A DNA stretch of 64,000 nt, taken from contig NC_083597.1 of assembly GCF_020882245.1 (NCBI RefSeq), positions 58,754,152 to 58,818,151 of the forward strand, read 5' to 3'. The position numbers were made by a program, and so were the translations under genes. Under the pieces are notes generated by a model. That model did not search any database and had not been told where the DNA came from. It was given only the letters and a program-made list of their open reading frames with translations. The first letter of the stretch is position 1; each line of letters starts with the position of its first letter. Shown here piece by piece: positions 25,148 to 36,603 of the stretch. Source of the stretch: Rhopalosiphum padi (taxonomy: Eukaryota; Arthropoda; Insecta; Hemiptera; Aphididae).

Positions 25148-28100
25148 TTATTTTATTTTTTCAATCATTTCGGGAACAGCCTTGAACAAATCAGCAACTA
25201 GTCCAAAATCTGATACTTGGAAAATTGGTGCATCAGGATCTTTATTGATTGCAGCAATTGTTTTAGAATCTTTCATACCAGCTAAATGTTGAATGGCACC
25301 AGAAATGCCAATAGCCAAATATAATTCCTGTAATTAAATGTATTATACTATTGTTCAACCTTAGTTTAAACTTTTATAAGAGTATTATTGTCACTAACTG
25401 GAGCAACAATTTTTCCTGTTTGTCCAATTTGCATATCATTTGGAACAAAACCGGCATCTACAGCTGCTCGAGAAGCTCCAACACCTGCTCCCATTTTGTC
25501 AGCAAGATCATAGATCATTTTAAAATTTTCAGCAGACTTGACACCTCGCCCTTTATAAATATGGAAAATATGTACAAAAATTATACCTAATATATTTTAT
25601 GAATTATATTTATTGTACCTCCAGACACAACTATTTTTGCAGAAGCCAAATCGGGTCGATCATTTTTAGTCAGTTCTTGACTAATCCATTCTGAGCCCGA
25701 ACCTTTTTCATAGCTACCTGCAGGTACTGCATCTTCAACAGAACCAGAGCCCCCATCGGCAGCAGCTTCAAAACTGGTACTACGTACAGTGAGTACTTTG
25801 ACAGCATCTAATGACTTCAAGGTCAAAATAGCATTTCCTTAAAAAAAATTTAATTTATTAAACAATAAATTAAAAAATATGTATAATATACTAGTAGTAT
25901 AGTATAGTATATACAGAGTATAGTATAATATACTATACTCTGTTCCACGAGAGACTGTACTCGTTTTTTGTCCGTCGCTGCGCATCTTCCACCATTTTTG
26001 CCCGTTCGGTTATGATCATCAACTGTTCGGCTCGGCGGTCGGCAACGACTCCTCTCATACGTAGCGCCGGACAGTAATGAGTGGGAGAAATTGGGGTTCC
26101 GCGCTGTCGGCGGCGTCAGTCAGCTGCGCGAAACAACTACAGTCTATCGTGGAACAGAGTATATACTCTATTCAGTGAAAGAATACGCTGATTCTGTGTA
26201 TCTACATTCAACCCCCTACCACTGAGATAGGTTTTACAAAGACAGGGTATCATGTGGAGATGTAAACAAAAACTGTACTCTTCTCTTAGACAGAGTAACA
26301 TCAATTATTCATAAAGTATTAAAAAATTTATTCAAACAGAAAATTATATTAAATAAAATTTATACCTGCATAAATGGTTCGTACAAATGTATCAGGAGAT
26401 TTAATGTCAATAACATCAGTAACTGGGGATACATCTAATAATGCCGCTACTCTGGGTAAAAGTGATTTGCTTTGAGCACTGGATCCAGCTAATACATGAG
26501 TAGCATTAATTCTTTTTTGAGTAGCTAATACTAGTGGAGCTAGAACTTCTGGCAGAAATCCTTTGAATTCTTCACCTTCTGCTTTAAGTACTTTAGTCAC
26601 ACCAGATACTTTGGTAACTTCTTCTACCACCTGTTTGTATAAATAACAATATTTTACATATTATAATTTTTTTTTTATCATATTTGAATTTGATTGTTTT
26701 ATTATTTTTTTGTTAGTAATATTTAATAATTTGTAGTTTAATAAATTTATTATCAAGATGAAGATTTAGTAGTACAATTTTTAAAAGTGAAAAAGTATTT
26801 TGAAGTTATATAAAAATTTTAATTAGTTGATGCCAACAGTATTTTTAAATGCATATATATTTATTTTTTACTCCTAATCTCTATAAATAATATATTTATT
26901 GATTTATCATAGTTTTTATGGAAACACATTATACCAGTGGTTTTCAAGTTGTGTGTCACGGCTCTCAGGGGCGTCATTGGTTATTATCAAGGGCCGCGCT
27001 AAAAATTTAAAAAAATAAAAACTTGATTGAATCTGTCAAATTGTAATTCATGAAACACTTATTTATTGTTAATTCCAAAATTCTGGAAATGAGAATCACG
27101 CTTTAAAAATGTAAGCCATGATTTGATAATATGCAACAAAAACAAACACAGCCGTTCCACTAAATATTAAAATTATTATTATCATTTAAAAATGTTTCCT
27201 ATTATTAATAATTACATGTTTATTTTATCGTTAAATAATGTAAATTTGATTATTTTAAATGTTGGTACGGGAGCCGTATATTTTATTTCAAAATCAAAAG
27301 GATCCGTGGACCCAAAAAGGTTGAAAACCACTGCATTATACAATTTTTTTAAATCACGAGTATAACTATAGTAACTAAACTACTGATGCCATAAATTGAG
27401 AATATTTATAAACCATTATTAAATTTATGATTTGCCTAAAACATTATTAAATATTAAAGCTAATGAAATCTAAGAAAACCTTGATTCTAATACTTGATAC
27501 TAGGCCTAATTATTGGAGTATTGAATAAAAATATCATAAATGTATAATACAAAATAATTGGTTCATTGGTAGTAAAATTAAAAATGTATAAATACAAATT
27601 ATAAATAAATTGTTGAGTATGCATAGTGAGTTAGTATTTAAGTTCATAGTGAATAGATTTATAAACAAACTGACGAAATAGAGTTTGTCCTAATCAGTAT
27701 CTATTTTTTCCAATTACCTAATATTTTTGGAATACTTTTTATTCATAAAAATTGTATTAAATACCCATAATAAATATCTCAATTTGCAAACAAATATTTA
27801 TTTATGAAATACCTACTAAATTAAATGACAATATTATGTATTTAACCTTGACATAACTCATGACTATAATTACTACTATATTTTAATTTAATATACCTAA
27901 ATACCTATACATTTTTATTAGGTTCAAATGCAATTATATTATTTTTTCATTTAAGCAAAAAAAGTAAGAGATATTGAAAATTATTCAAATGTTAAAACAT
28001 TATATTTATACATACCGATCCGATTTTGGTGCCAGCGACAAGAACAGATACTTCACCACCAAGTTGCTTTGCAGCTGTTAAGGCATTACGTGTTACGGCT

Positions 28101-28266
28101 GCAAGTTTCTCATTGTCGTGTTCGGCAATTATTAATGTGCTTTGTAACCTATGTCCATTGACCTTAATATCAAAAAAAAAAAATTAGTTCAAGAAGACAA
28201 TGATTTTTAATTAATTACCTTAGAGCCGAGGTTCTTTGAGTATCTTAAGACGTTACTTAAAATCAT
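25148..28266 (-). CDS. ETFA: electron transfer flavoprotein subunit alpha, mitochondrial
   Basis: With ETFB it accepts electrons from mitochondrial acyl-CoA dehydrogenases and passes them to ETF-ubiquinone oxidoreductase. Six reverse-strand exons in order of transcription: 28219-28266, 28016-28162, 26366-26630, 25619-25837, 25399-25550, 25148-25327. All borders are GT-AG and all phases join, giving 336 residues (human ETFA 333). Exon 1 encodes a short basic leader ([16 protein letters not shown]), fitting a mitochondrial presequence. The N-terminal domain has [20 protein letters not shown] and [20 protein letters not shown]. The FAD-binding C-terminal domain carries [56 protein letters not shown] and [20 protein letters not shown]. 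Introns 2 and 3 each hold a small transposon. The start is the only ATG of the leader exon. Divergent from CCDC124. Confidence 0.97.
25914..25942. repeat. 29-bp near-perfect palindrome abutting a MITE end
   Basis: Arms CAGAGTATAGTAT / ATACTATACTCTG with mismatch only at the centre. The right arm overlaps the start of the neighbouring element, so an extra copy of the element's CAGAGTA-type terminus sits just outside it in inverted orientation. This could reflect a nested or repeated insertion. Confidence 0.6.
25938..26159. mobile_element. 222-bp MITE in ETFA intron 3, TA target duplication
   Basis: Ends CTCTGTTCCACGA and TCGTGGAACAGAG are perfect inverted repeats, extending imperfectly (AGACTGTA / TACAGTCT). 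They are bounded by TA on both sides (25936-25937 and 26160-26161). The interior is strikingly G+C-rich compared with the surrounding intron and encodes nothing. A TA duplication fits a Tc1/mariner-type mechanism; the superfamily is inferred. Confidence 0.75.
26631..28015 (-). other. ETFA: ETFA intron 2
   Basis: 1385-bp intron with acceptor ...CAAACAG before 26630 and donor GTATG at 28015 on the reverse strand. It contains the hAT MITE at 26935-27333. The remainder is A+T-rich and shows no other feature. Confidence 0.85.
26935..27333. mobile_element. 399-bp non-autonomous hAT element with intact 8-bp target duplication
   Basis: Terminal inverted repeats CAGTGGTTTTCAA and TTGAAAACCACTG are perfect. 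The element is flanked by identical 8-bp direct repeats CATTATAC (26927-26934 and 27334-27341), the hallmark of hAT transposition. No transposase frame is present. It lies in ETFA intron 2. Confidence 0.9.
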
Positions 28267-29405
28267 TTTAAAAAATTATTTTACTGTAAAATAAATTGAA
28301 ATCTTGTTATAATCGACACCAAGATGGCAATTGGCAAGATCAGGAAATATAATACCTACCTATTACACCTGCCTATCAACTATCAAAATAGGAAACGTTT
28401 AGACTTGTTAATAACGATAGCGAATGGTACAATTATAATGTTTACTCTTCTACATTTATAGTTCACTGGTCAGTGGTCAGTATTACCATTGAATATATAT
28501 ATATAGTATGAATAACTATACTCAATGGTATTACGTATTTACAACTTTATTCACGTAGGTACATAGATAATATTCAATTTAAAATTATCATTTATCTGAT
28601 CAAAGGGTATTGCGTTATCACATCAGTGGGTTTCAAAGTAGTCATTCAAGGTGGATTAAAATTATAATCCACTAACCACTTGTCTTACGTAGTTAGATTT
28701 TATTGTAAAATGTGGATAGACAATAATGAAAATAAATTCAATTTATTATAATAATGACTATGTTTTATGATGTCTATGGAATATGGACAATACTACTTTT
28801 TACACATAATTAAAAGGTCTTATACACCTTACTTATCATTACAAGAAGTATAATGTGGTTGTGGTTATGCTTCAGTATAAGGTCTATGTTATGCTTACGC
28901 TTATGCAGTAATCACTATTCTCTAATCTGTGAATCAGACATCAGTCGACCAGTAATCACTATTCACTTCACCAATGGCACAATTCGAATATTCAATAGCA
29001 AATAATTTTTAGATCTGAATTAAACAATAATAAAGCTTAGTATAATAGTATCTAATTTTGTATTTAATGAATGAGAGATGATTTATTTCTGATGATTTAA
29101 AATAATATTATTTATATTTTTAATAATATATTATTATACTGTACATTTTATTAGATTCTTTGATAAAAACTATAAGATTATAAGATTATCATATTATAAT
29201 TTATATCTATTGCAGATTATTTGTTATTAGGGTTATTTCCCATTAATTAGGCTAAGTTAAAGCAACTTATAGTTTGTAATTGAATTTTCAAAATGTAAGT
29301 TATATCAATACTCAAAATATTCTAATACATTTTATTTTGTATAAAAATATAATAAAGTTAATTTTTTTTTATTTATATTTTTGATTAATAGTAGGTATAT
29401 TCAAA
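28267..29405. promoter_or_regulatory. divergent promoter region of ETFA and CCDC124
   Basis: About 1.1 kb between two divergently transcribed starts. An inverted repeat (TACCATTGA ... TCAATGGTA) lies at about 28483-28531, and a short direct repeat GTAATCACTATTC occurs at about 28908 and 28951. No TATA box was identified with confidence, and no other gene is seen. Confidence 0.45.
29295..29391 (+). other. probable intron in the CCDC124 5' UTR
   Basis: GTAAGT donor at 29295 (after TTTTCAAAAT) and a pyrimidine-rich stretch ending ATTAATAG at 29391 (or TAG at 29394), only 12-15 bases before the ATG at 29406. The splice signals are good, but nothing coding supports them. Confidence 0.4.
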
Positions 29406-31976
29406 ATGCCCAAGAAGTTTGTTGGCATGAACTCAAAAGCTATGGAAGCCAAAGCTCGAAAAGATGCTATTAAGCAAGAAGCAGATGCTAAAAAAAAAAA
29501 GGCGATAGAAGATGAATTTTGGAAAGATGATGACAAGAACAATATCAAAAAACAAAAAAGAAAGGCAAGTTATATTATTTAAAAAATAAAAACCTTCAAA
29601 GTAAATAATATTAATGATGTAGCAATAGAAAACTTACTTATTCATTAACTGTATACAATATTAATACATTTACTTATTTTATCATACAAATATTAGTTAT
29701 AAATTCACAATTCAAAATAAGAATATGACATTATTAAATTACATTTTTTTCCACTTACACTCAATCTTATTTTTGTTTAAAGAAGTGATTTACTAACAAA
29801 TATTTTGTTCAAGATTAATATTATTGCAGTGATATAAATATATTTTTTATAGTTATTTAATAATTAATTATGTCTGTTTATTTAACTACCAATATTGCAA
29901 TTGTTTATATATACCTTTTAAATATATTTATAATATATTTGTGTAAAACATTTTAGGAGGAAAAGGAGAAAAAAAAAATTGATCAAATAGAAAAAAAACG
30001 AGAAGCCCAATTATTACTGGAAACTGAGCTCAGTGAAATCAAGACAACGCAAATAAACCAAAAAATCACTAGGCATCAACTTATGGTAATACATGTTTTA
30101 AATCATCATAATATATTATGTTACATTTACTTTATAGTTCAAATATTTCAGAAAGAACTTGATACTCCGCCAACTCCTAAGGAACAACCAACATTGGATG
30201 AAGAAAGTTCAATAGAAGAAAACTTGAATCGTTTGACTATGCATGATGAAGAAGCACGAACAGTTGATGAGGCTCTCAATATGCTGAAGTAAATAAATAG
30301 ATTATTTTTAGAGAACATACTGTTGATTTGTAATGATTGTTATGAATTTGTATAATAGTAGAATACTACTACATATTAATTTAAAATGGACATTTTGGCT
30401 TCATAGGCGCAATTTCAATAAAAAAACTGAGGGTGCTTGAGCTCTTCATTTTCCGGGCATAGCGTTGAATAACTACTAATTGTAATATTATAAAAAAAGT
30501 ATTTGAGGGTGCTACTTTTACAATTGGGGGTGCTAATACCCTCTAAGCGTCCCCCTATTTGCGCCTATGTGTAGTAGAATTTGTCTCTTGGTCCTGACTA
30601 TATCAGTATTTATAATCCCTTTTCAACAACTTATAATGTGTACATTGATGGTTATGAAGGTTATAATGAAAACATTTTAACACTTAGTAAGCTTAGTTTA
30701 TTTTTGCTTTAAGAGGCCTATTTACATTTTATTGATTTTTATTATTTTCTAACAATATAAACTGAAATAGTTTTAAACTTTAAACCTCCAGTTTGATGAT
30801 CTAAAATTAGATACTTTTTTGTTATCGCTCGCCACCAAGTCGTCTAAAATTGAACACCTTGTAACTAGACAACCATACATCAGCAATTTAATTTAAAATT
30901 TAATACAAGTGTGATAAAAATTGTTTTTCTAAGTTATTCTTACTGGTTGATTTATGTTTAATTTAGACAAAATTACATAATCAATGAACATTTTTGTTGT
31001 TTTATTATTATTCAAAAAATATTATCCGTAAAAACTTGAAACATATTATTATATAAGTCATCATTTTCTGTACACAGTGTGAAATTCAAAATATTTTGAC
31101 TTATTTTTAGTTATTTATATTATAATTCTATTAATGCCATTCTTTAGGGTACTTCAATATTTATAACTTATAAATTTATAACAATAATTCATGATAATAA
31201 AATAATTAATTATATACTATACCTAATATTTTTGTTAACGATTAGTTCAACTTTAAATATTAATAATAGAAAAGTAAAATAATTACTTATTGTAATATAA
31301 TTATAAATTATTCTTAGAAATAGAGGCTGGTACACTATCTCCTTTCAAAATTGTTTTACAGATCTTCTTTTTTTAGTAATATATAAATTACAGTAACTTT
31401 ATATAAAGTAAAATTGAAGAAACCTATTATTCACCAGAGCTACTACTATGGTTTTTATGTTTAATTATGAAATGATAATTATTAATTGTAAATAATATAT
31501 TATTAGTATTTAATTTAATTTAAACAATTTACTTGTATAATAGAGTCAAATCAATATATTTTATATTGTGTGATGGCAGGGCAATTATAAACAAGTACCC
31601 TAAAATTTAATTCACTTAAATTTATTTAGTTTTTTTGTTTATGATTATAAAAAACCAGTGGTTGCAATGGACAATATGCTTAATAGTCTTTTAAGATCCA
31701 TTGTAACTTTCCTCAACTATAGTACAATAGTTATTAATTTATTTGTTTTAATTTTATATATTGTTTTATTGTTACAGTCCTACTCAAAAGTTGTTGGATA
31801 AACATCCCGAAAAAAGACTAAAAGCAGCATATACTGCTTTTGAAGCAGAAAATTTACCAAGATTGCGTATTGAAAATCCATCTATGCGTCTTTCTCAAGT
31901 AAAACAACTAATGAACAAAGAATGGATGAAATCACCGGATAACCCTATTAATCAGAGATATTCCAATAAAAATTAA
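29406..31976 (+). CDS. CCDC124: coiled-coil domain-containing protein 124 homologue
   Basis: Conserved eukaryotic ribosome-associated protein (related to yeast Lso2), also reported at the centrosome/midbody in human cells. Exons: 29406-29564, 29957-30085, 30152-30288, 31778-31976; 207 residues (human 223). The N-terminus MPKKFVGMNSKAMEAKARKD and the long K/E/A/R-rich helix (residues about 10-90, including EDEFWKDDDKNN) match the family. The C-terminal domain reads EARTVDEALNMLK, HPEKRLKAAYTAFEAENLPR, NPSMRLSQVKQLMNKEWMKS and PDNPINQR, the diagnostic part. The intron after exon 1 has donor AAG|GCAAGT, a GC-AG intron; the only nearby GT would break the frame. The other introns are GT-AG. Exon 1 contains a run of ten A within lysine codons. 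ETFA lies upstream in divergent orientation. Confidence 0.95.
29565..29956 (+). other. CCDC124: GC-AG intron of CCDC124
   Basis: Starts GCAAGT, ends ACATTTTAG. The donor context AG|GCAAGT is the consensus for GC-type U2 introns. Splicing here joins phase 0 to phase 0 and restores the conserved coiled coil. Confidence 0.85.
30289..31777 (+). other. CCDC124: CCDC124 intron 3
   Basis: 1489 bp, donor GTAAAT at 30289, acceptor TTGTTACAG at 31777. Apart from the MITE at 30402-30569 it is A+T-rich and without visible features. Confidence 0.85.
30402..30569. mobile_element. 168-bp MITE-like inverted-repeat element in CCDC124 intron 3
   Basis: Bounded by perfect inverted repeats CATAGGCGCAA and TTGCGCCTATG, with G-rich direct repeats inside (GAGGGTGCT, GGGGGTGCT). 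Its composition differs from the flanks. Target duplications are not clear, so the superfamily is left open. Confidence 0.6.
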
Positions 31977-32128
31977 TTTGAACTTCTTTTGATAATACAT
32001 ATGACATATAGATAATTATAAGTAGGTGTTAGTAATTCCTTGAAATAAAATGTGATTATTTACCTACTATAAATATGTTAATACAATACTATGTACAATG
32101 TAACAAAAATGTATTAATTTCAATTTTG

Positions 32129-32134
32129 AATAAA
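32129..32134 (+). terminator. CCDC124: poly(A) signal AATAAA for CCDC124
   Basis: Canonical hexamer about 150 bases after the TAA stop at 31974-31976. Confidence 0.5.
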
Positions 32135-33022
32135 ATTGGAACTATGATAATTACGAATACGATAGGTTAATAAACTTTTTTAACATTTGTTCTATGATAT
32201 TGATTGTTACTCTATGAATTTAATATTTATTATGTATGAAAAAATCTTCATAAATGATTGGTGTCTGGAAATGTAAACATAAAAGTAAAATATTTGGTTA
32301 ACCCTATTGCATATTATATTCCTCATCAACTAACTCAGTGTAGCAGTATGGTCACATTAAACACTAACAATATGATTATAAACATATTGATTTATTAACT
32401 AAACCTATATAATAAAACTATACACGACTATCACTATCAATTTATTACTATTATGGAATACAAATAATAGACAATAATAGTCATGGGTGAAACTACAGGT
32501 TGGGTCAGTCATGCACTCATACCATGGACTGATCTAATGCTGACAAGTTATCAGCCTCAGAATTGACAGAAATGGGATACTTTATAATATTATATTGTAT
32601 AAAAAATATAATAAAAGAGCTTTAATGTGATTATTTTCTCAAAATGTAATGATGTAAACGATAAATATCTATTTTCACAATTCCTTATAATAATAATACA
32701 TATTAATATGGCATGTATAATATTAGTTTCTTCTACCTGGTGGCTGGTCTAATTTTTAATAATTCATAATTAAGAAATAATAATGGTTTAATACCTAGAT
32801 TTTTAAAATATTTTATTAAAATCAACAAATAAAAATTATTTAAAAATATTTTGGCCTACCCTTTCACAAATGTCAAGTTTCGTTTATGATAGTAGTAACT
32901 ATTACTATTATAAACATGACGATTTTTAATAATTTATTATTGTTGAAATGTTCACCTGCTTACAAACGATTACTAGTACCTATTATAATTATTATACAAA
33001 TACAATAGTACCCTACTATTAC

Positions 33023-33495
33023 CATGGCCGGCGAAGAGTTTAGCGGGCCCCGGGGCTGATCGGTTCCGAGCCTCCTTTACTTACACTTATTTGTCTGACA
33101 TGATATAAATAGTTAATACATCTTGTACATATTTGTACATAATTTAGTACAATACAAATATTCAAGTTTTATAATATGTAAACATTAAATACATAATATA
33201 GTAGGTGCCTAATTTGGTTTAGTTAAAATCATTTCGGGGAAAAAATAAATATCAACACTAAAAATAAACAAAAATAAAAACCAATTATATCTTTAGCTTC
33301 TTGAGATAGTACTTGATCGCGTACAATAGATTAATTTAGTATTAATAAGTAGATACAATTTTCTAAAATAATATTTTATGCTACCTACGGCAAATGATTA
33401 TAAAATAATATTGTAAAAAAAGGTGACACTGGCCCTATTGGAGGTACCGGACCCGGGACTCTAGCACTTACTGCTCCACCTTCTCACCGGCCCTG
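33023..33495. mobile_element. 473-bp non-autonomous hAT-like element with 8-bp target duplication
   Basis: Imperfect terminal repeats CATGGCCGGCGAAGAG and (reverse complement of the right end) CAGGGCCGGTGAGAAG. Both ends are G+C-rich and the middle is A+T-rich. It is flanked on both sides by ACTATTAC (33015-33022 and 33496-33503). No coding capacity. Confidence 0.8.
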
Positions 33496-34073
33496 ACTAT
33501 TACTATATTACTCAATTACTGATAGACAATATTCAGTGTTAGAATCATCTATTAGGTTAACAGATGATTGTGCCTGCTGTTTATTAACGTTGCTTTAATT
33601 GTTTTAATATGGGTAAGTTTATTTGGATTATGCCGAACAATTTATAATAATTTATAGAAATGTATAAAGTTAAATGTTAAATAACTTTAATGTTAAAGCT
33701 CTGATTATTAAAAAAAAAACAATAATTCCTAAAAAAAAAATGTAATTAATTATTAATATCATGGCAGTTGTTTTAAAATGTTTTTAATTTATAACAATGA
33801 CTTGCATCAAAGAGAGTAGAACAAGACCAAATACCAATGTCTAATAGGTAGTTGGTTTATACCTACATAAGACGTATCCTGCATTCCTGCCCGTATTTAT
33901 GTCATTATCTTTTGTTTTACAACAAGTTATAATTATATTATTAAGTAGGTATTTATGACATGAATATCTGTATTAGTAGAAAATTAGTAGGTATATTATA
34001 TTATAGTATTCATTACATTTCCATGTATTATATTCGGAATATTCCTCTTTTATATTAAAATGTAACCTTTGTG

Positions 34074-34977
34074 TATAAAATAGGGATTGTAATTTGTATT
34101 TCTATAGTCGTGTTTTGAAGTTTTCATTGCATATCGGGTAAGTACGCAGTGTGTTAGTGTGACAAGTATTCTAGGTAAACGATTTACCAGTTTTTGACTC
34201 GTCGTTTATGTTTTAACGAATAAACAAAACACATGTACGTTGAGTAGGTATGTGTAGTCGTGTAGATACATATAATTACATTGTAGGTAGATTACACCGA
34301 GTCAGTTATTGAGTTTCACTAGCGCGCACAAATCAAGACGGTAACGCGTTGTAGAGGATTATTTATCAAAGTAATTTCCATTTCATTGTCGTTACTCGGA
34401 AAGGAAAGAATTCTAACAAAATTAAACAACGCGTTATTTATAAAATGGCGCGTTACTTCCGTTACGTTAATACCTAACACGATGAAATTATAAAAGATTT
34501 CGTTAATAAAAAATTTTAAATTATTTCATTCAACGGTTCAAGTCCAACTACAGTAATCCGTTATGCTTGTAATCTTCAAGCAACATAGTTATAAATGTTA
34601 TAATGTATACCTAGTAACTCAGCCACTCGAGCGATAGTGTAAATTGTTATGTATTATTTAATTAATATTTCAGGCTGAATAAATCTATGTAGGGTATACC
34701 TGCGTTTCAATATTGTGTTCGATTGTGGCTGTTTTGAACGCGGGTTATACGCGTTTCCAGTTTAACTACTAGTACTTTCTGCCGTTTCTATATGACCTGC
34801 GAAATTTGATCTAATTTACATTATAAATTGTAGTGCATAATATAACCTTAATTTTTTTTCAGTTTCATCATGTGGACTTGTAACGTTTATAAGACTATAA
34901 AAATTGATAATTCTAGTGCAGTAATCCCATCCTCCTGGATATGCCACTGTTGTGCACGACCTGCGAATGAGGCCTAG
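34074..34977 (+). other. possible short gene or gene remnant: TATA box, first exon, intron, 35-codon ATG frame
   Basis: TATAAAATAG at 34074-34083 is followed about 30 bases on by a plausible start (near 34106). A GTAAGT donor begins at 34138, and a strong acceptor (AATTTTTTTTCAG) ends at 34862. Seven bases later an ATG (34870) opens a frame of 35 residues (MWTCNVYKTIKIDNSS ... VIPSSWICHCC ...) ending at TAG 34975-34977. The short stretch 'SSAVIPSSWI' resembles by eye the N-terminal motif of some uncharacterised hemipteran proteins, but no family is certain and the frame stops early. It may be a broken copy, or further exons may follow. Confidence 0.3.
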
Positions 34978-36144
34978 ACGCGCCTATGTATATATATATA
35001 TATACTTCAAGTAGACCTATTTGTATAAGCCCAAAATGCGTTAGAGTGTATTGCGACGTTTCCCTGTGAATTTTAATAGTTCTTCCCTATTATTAAGAAA
35101 ATTATTGGGAATAGTTCAAAAGTATCAACTAATTAAAATTTGTTAAAGAAATCATCATCCTCAGTGTTAAAAATTTCAAAAAATGTCTGCTCAAAAATAG
35201 CATGACGTTGCAAGAACGTTAACGTTAACAAAAATATATTATACTAAAATGTCTTTTCTTATTAGGACCTAAAAATGATGATATTATTAAAGTCATATTA
35301 ATATGTATATGATTGATATTTGTGCAATGTACAAATAATTGCGTACATAATTACATATACATTATTACATATTTACATTCATATATTAATAAAGACTTAG
35401 TTGTATACTTGCACCTATTATATAGAAATACACCTATAGGTATCATCAATATTATACAATATGTTATATTAGTATATTAATCAAACTTAATCATATACAG
35501 TGCAGTTGACACAATATTTCCTTGAATTATGTAAAGTATTTTTTATTGTTCACAGTTTATTTAACTTTGTACATATTTATTATTATTTTCTTATGATAAT
35601 AATAATAGTGATGTTAATAAACAATATTTTAGCTATTACTTTTTTTGCACTGGTTCCAAGTTTAATAATAAAAACAAATGTCTCATGATTATTTTCTTTA
35701 TAGATCCAAAGTTTTTACTGTTCAAATTAATAATAATTTGCGTTGAAAGTTTTAAAGTCAGACAATCACAGTCCTTAGTTAGATAACGTTATATTTGATT
35801 TTATTGGCAAAAATTCTAAGTAACAATAAGGAATACTACATACCTATATTTAAATTATTTTAAAAGTTTTGAAAGTTGTAGTTTATTGTCATTTTGGCAA
35901 TACATTTGAAGATGTTTCTTGTTATGTGTATATTTTCTTGGCAATTTGTTTCACCACATATTAAAAAGTTGTTTGTTGGTTGAAATTATCACCAATTGAT
36001 TCAGTAAGATAGATTTTGCCTATGTATTAAGATTGTAATTATATACATAATAATTTAATATTTCATTTTTATAATTTTTAATATTAAAACACAATTGTTG
36101 TTTAAGTATTGTTGTTAAATTGTAATCATTAAACTCAATTATTA

Positions 36145-36603
36145 AGGGGGCGTCACACCCGCATGTGTTGTCTCTGTCTTACAAGTACCTATGTACAATA
36201 CAATAATAATAATAATATAGCAAATTTACGCTCAGCAGATCACGTTTAGCTCCGTCAGTTTAAAAATTAGAGTGAATCGATGACCTATAATGAAACTTGA
36301 TAGTAAAAAAATTATCTGTGTTTGTATGTTGGCTTTTTATGATAGTTCAAGTTTTTAGCAAGTTTTGCGTATATAACATAGCGTAAATTAAAAATGCTCA
36401 TAACTCACTTAAAAACCTAATAATCGTAAAAAACCAACATACAAATACAGATAATGTTCTTATCATCAAGTTTCACAATAGGTCGATTTACTCTTATTTT
36501 TAAACTAACGGAGCTAAACGTGATCTGCTGAGCATAAATTTGCTATGTTACGTACTTGTAAGACGGAGACAACAGTACAACACATGCGGTTGTTGCGGCC
36601 TCA
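36145..36603. mobile_element. 459-bp foldback MITE with arms of about 200 bp
   Basis: The left half and the reverse complement of the right half align almost throughout. Shared blocks include CCGCATGTGTTGT, CTTACAAGTAC, CAGCAGATCACGTTTAGCTC, GTGAAACTTGATRR-like sequence and TTTGTATGTTGG. Only a short central spacer is unpaired. TA flanks (36143-36144 and 36604-36605) suggest a TA target duplication. No coding capacity. The RNA or single strand would form a very long hairpin. Confidence 0.85.

Larger units (their letters stand above)
31977..34073. other. CCDC124 3' UTR and intergenic sequence
   Basis: The 3' UTR is followed by A+T-rich spacer containing the hAT element at 33023-33495. No gene is recognised. 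Confidence 0.6.

Noticed and set aside
34536..34546. GGTTCAAGTCC, an exact match to a tRNA B-box
   Set aside because: No matching A-box at the right spacing and no cloverleaf can be drawn around it.
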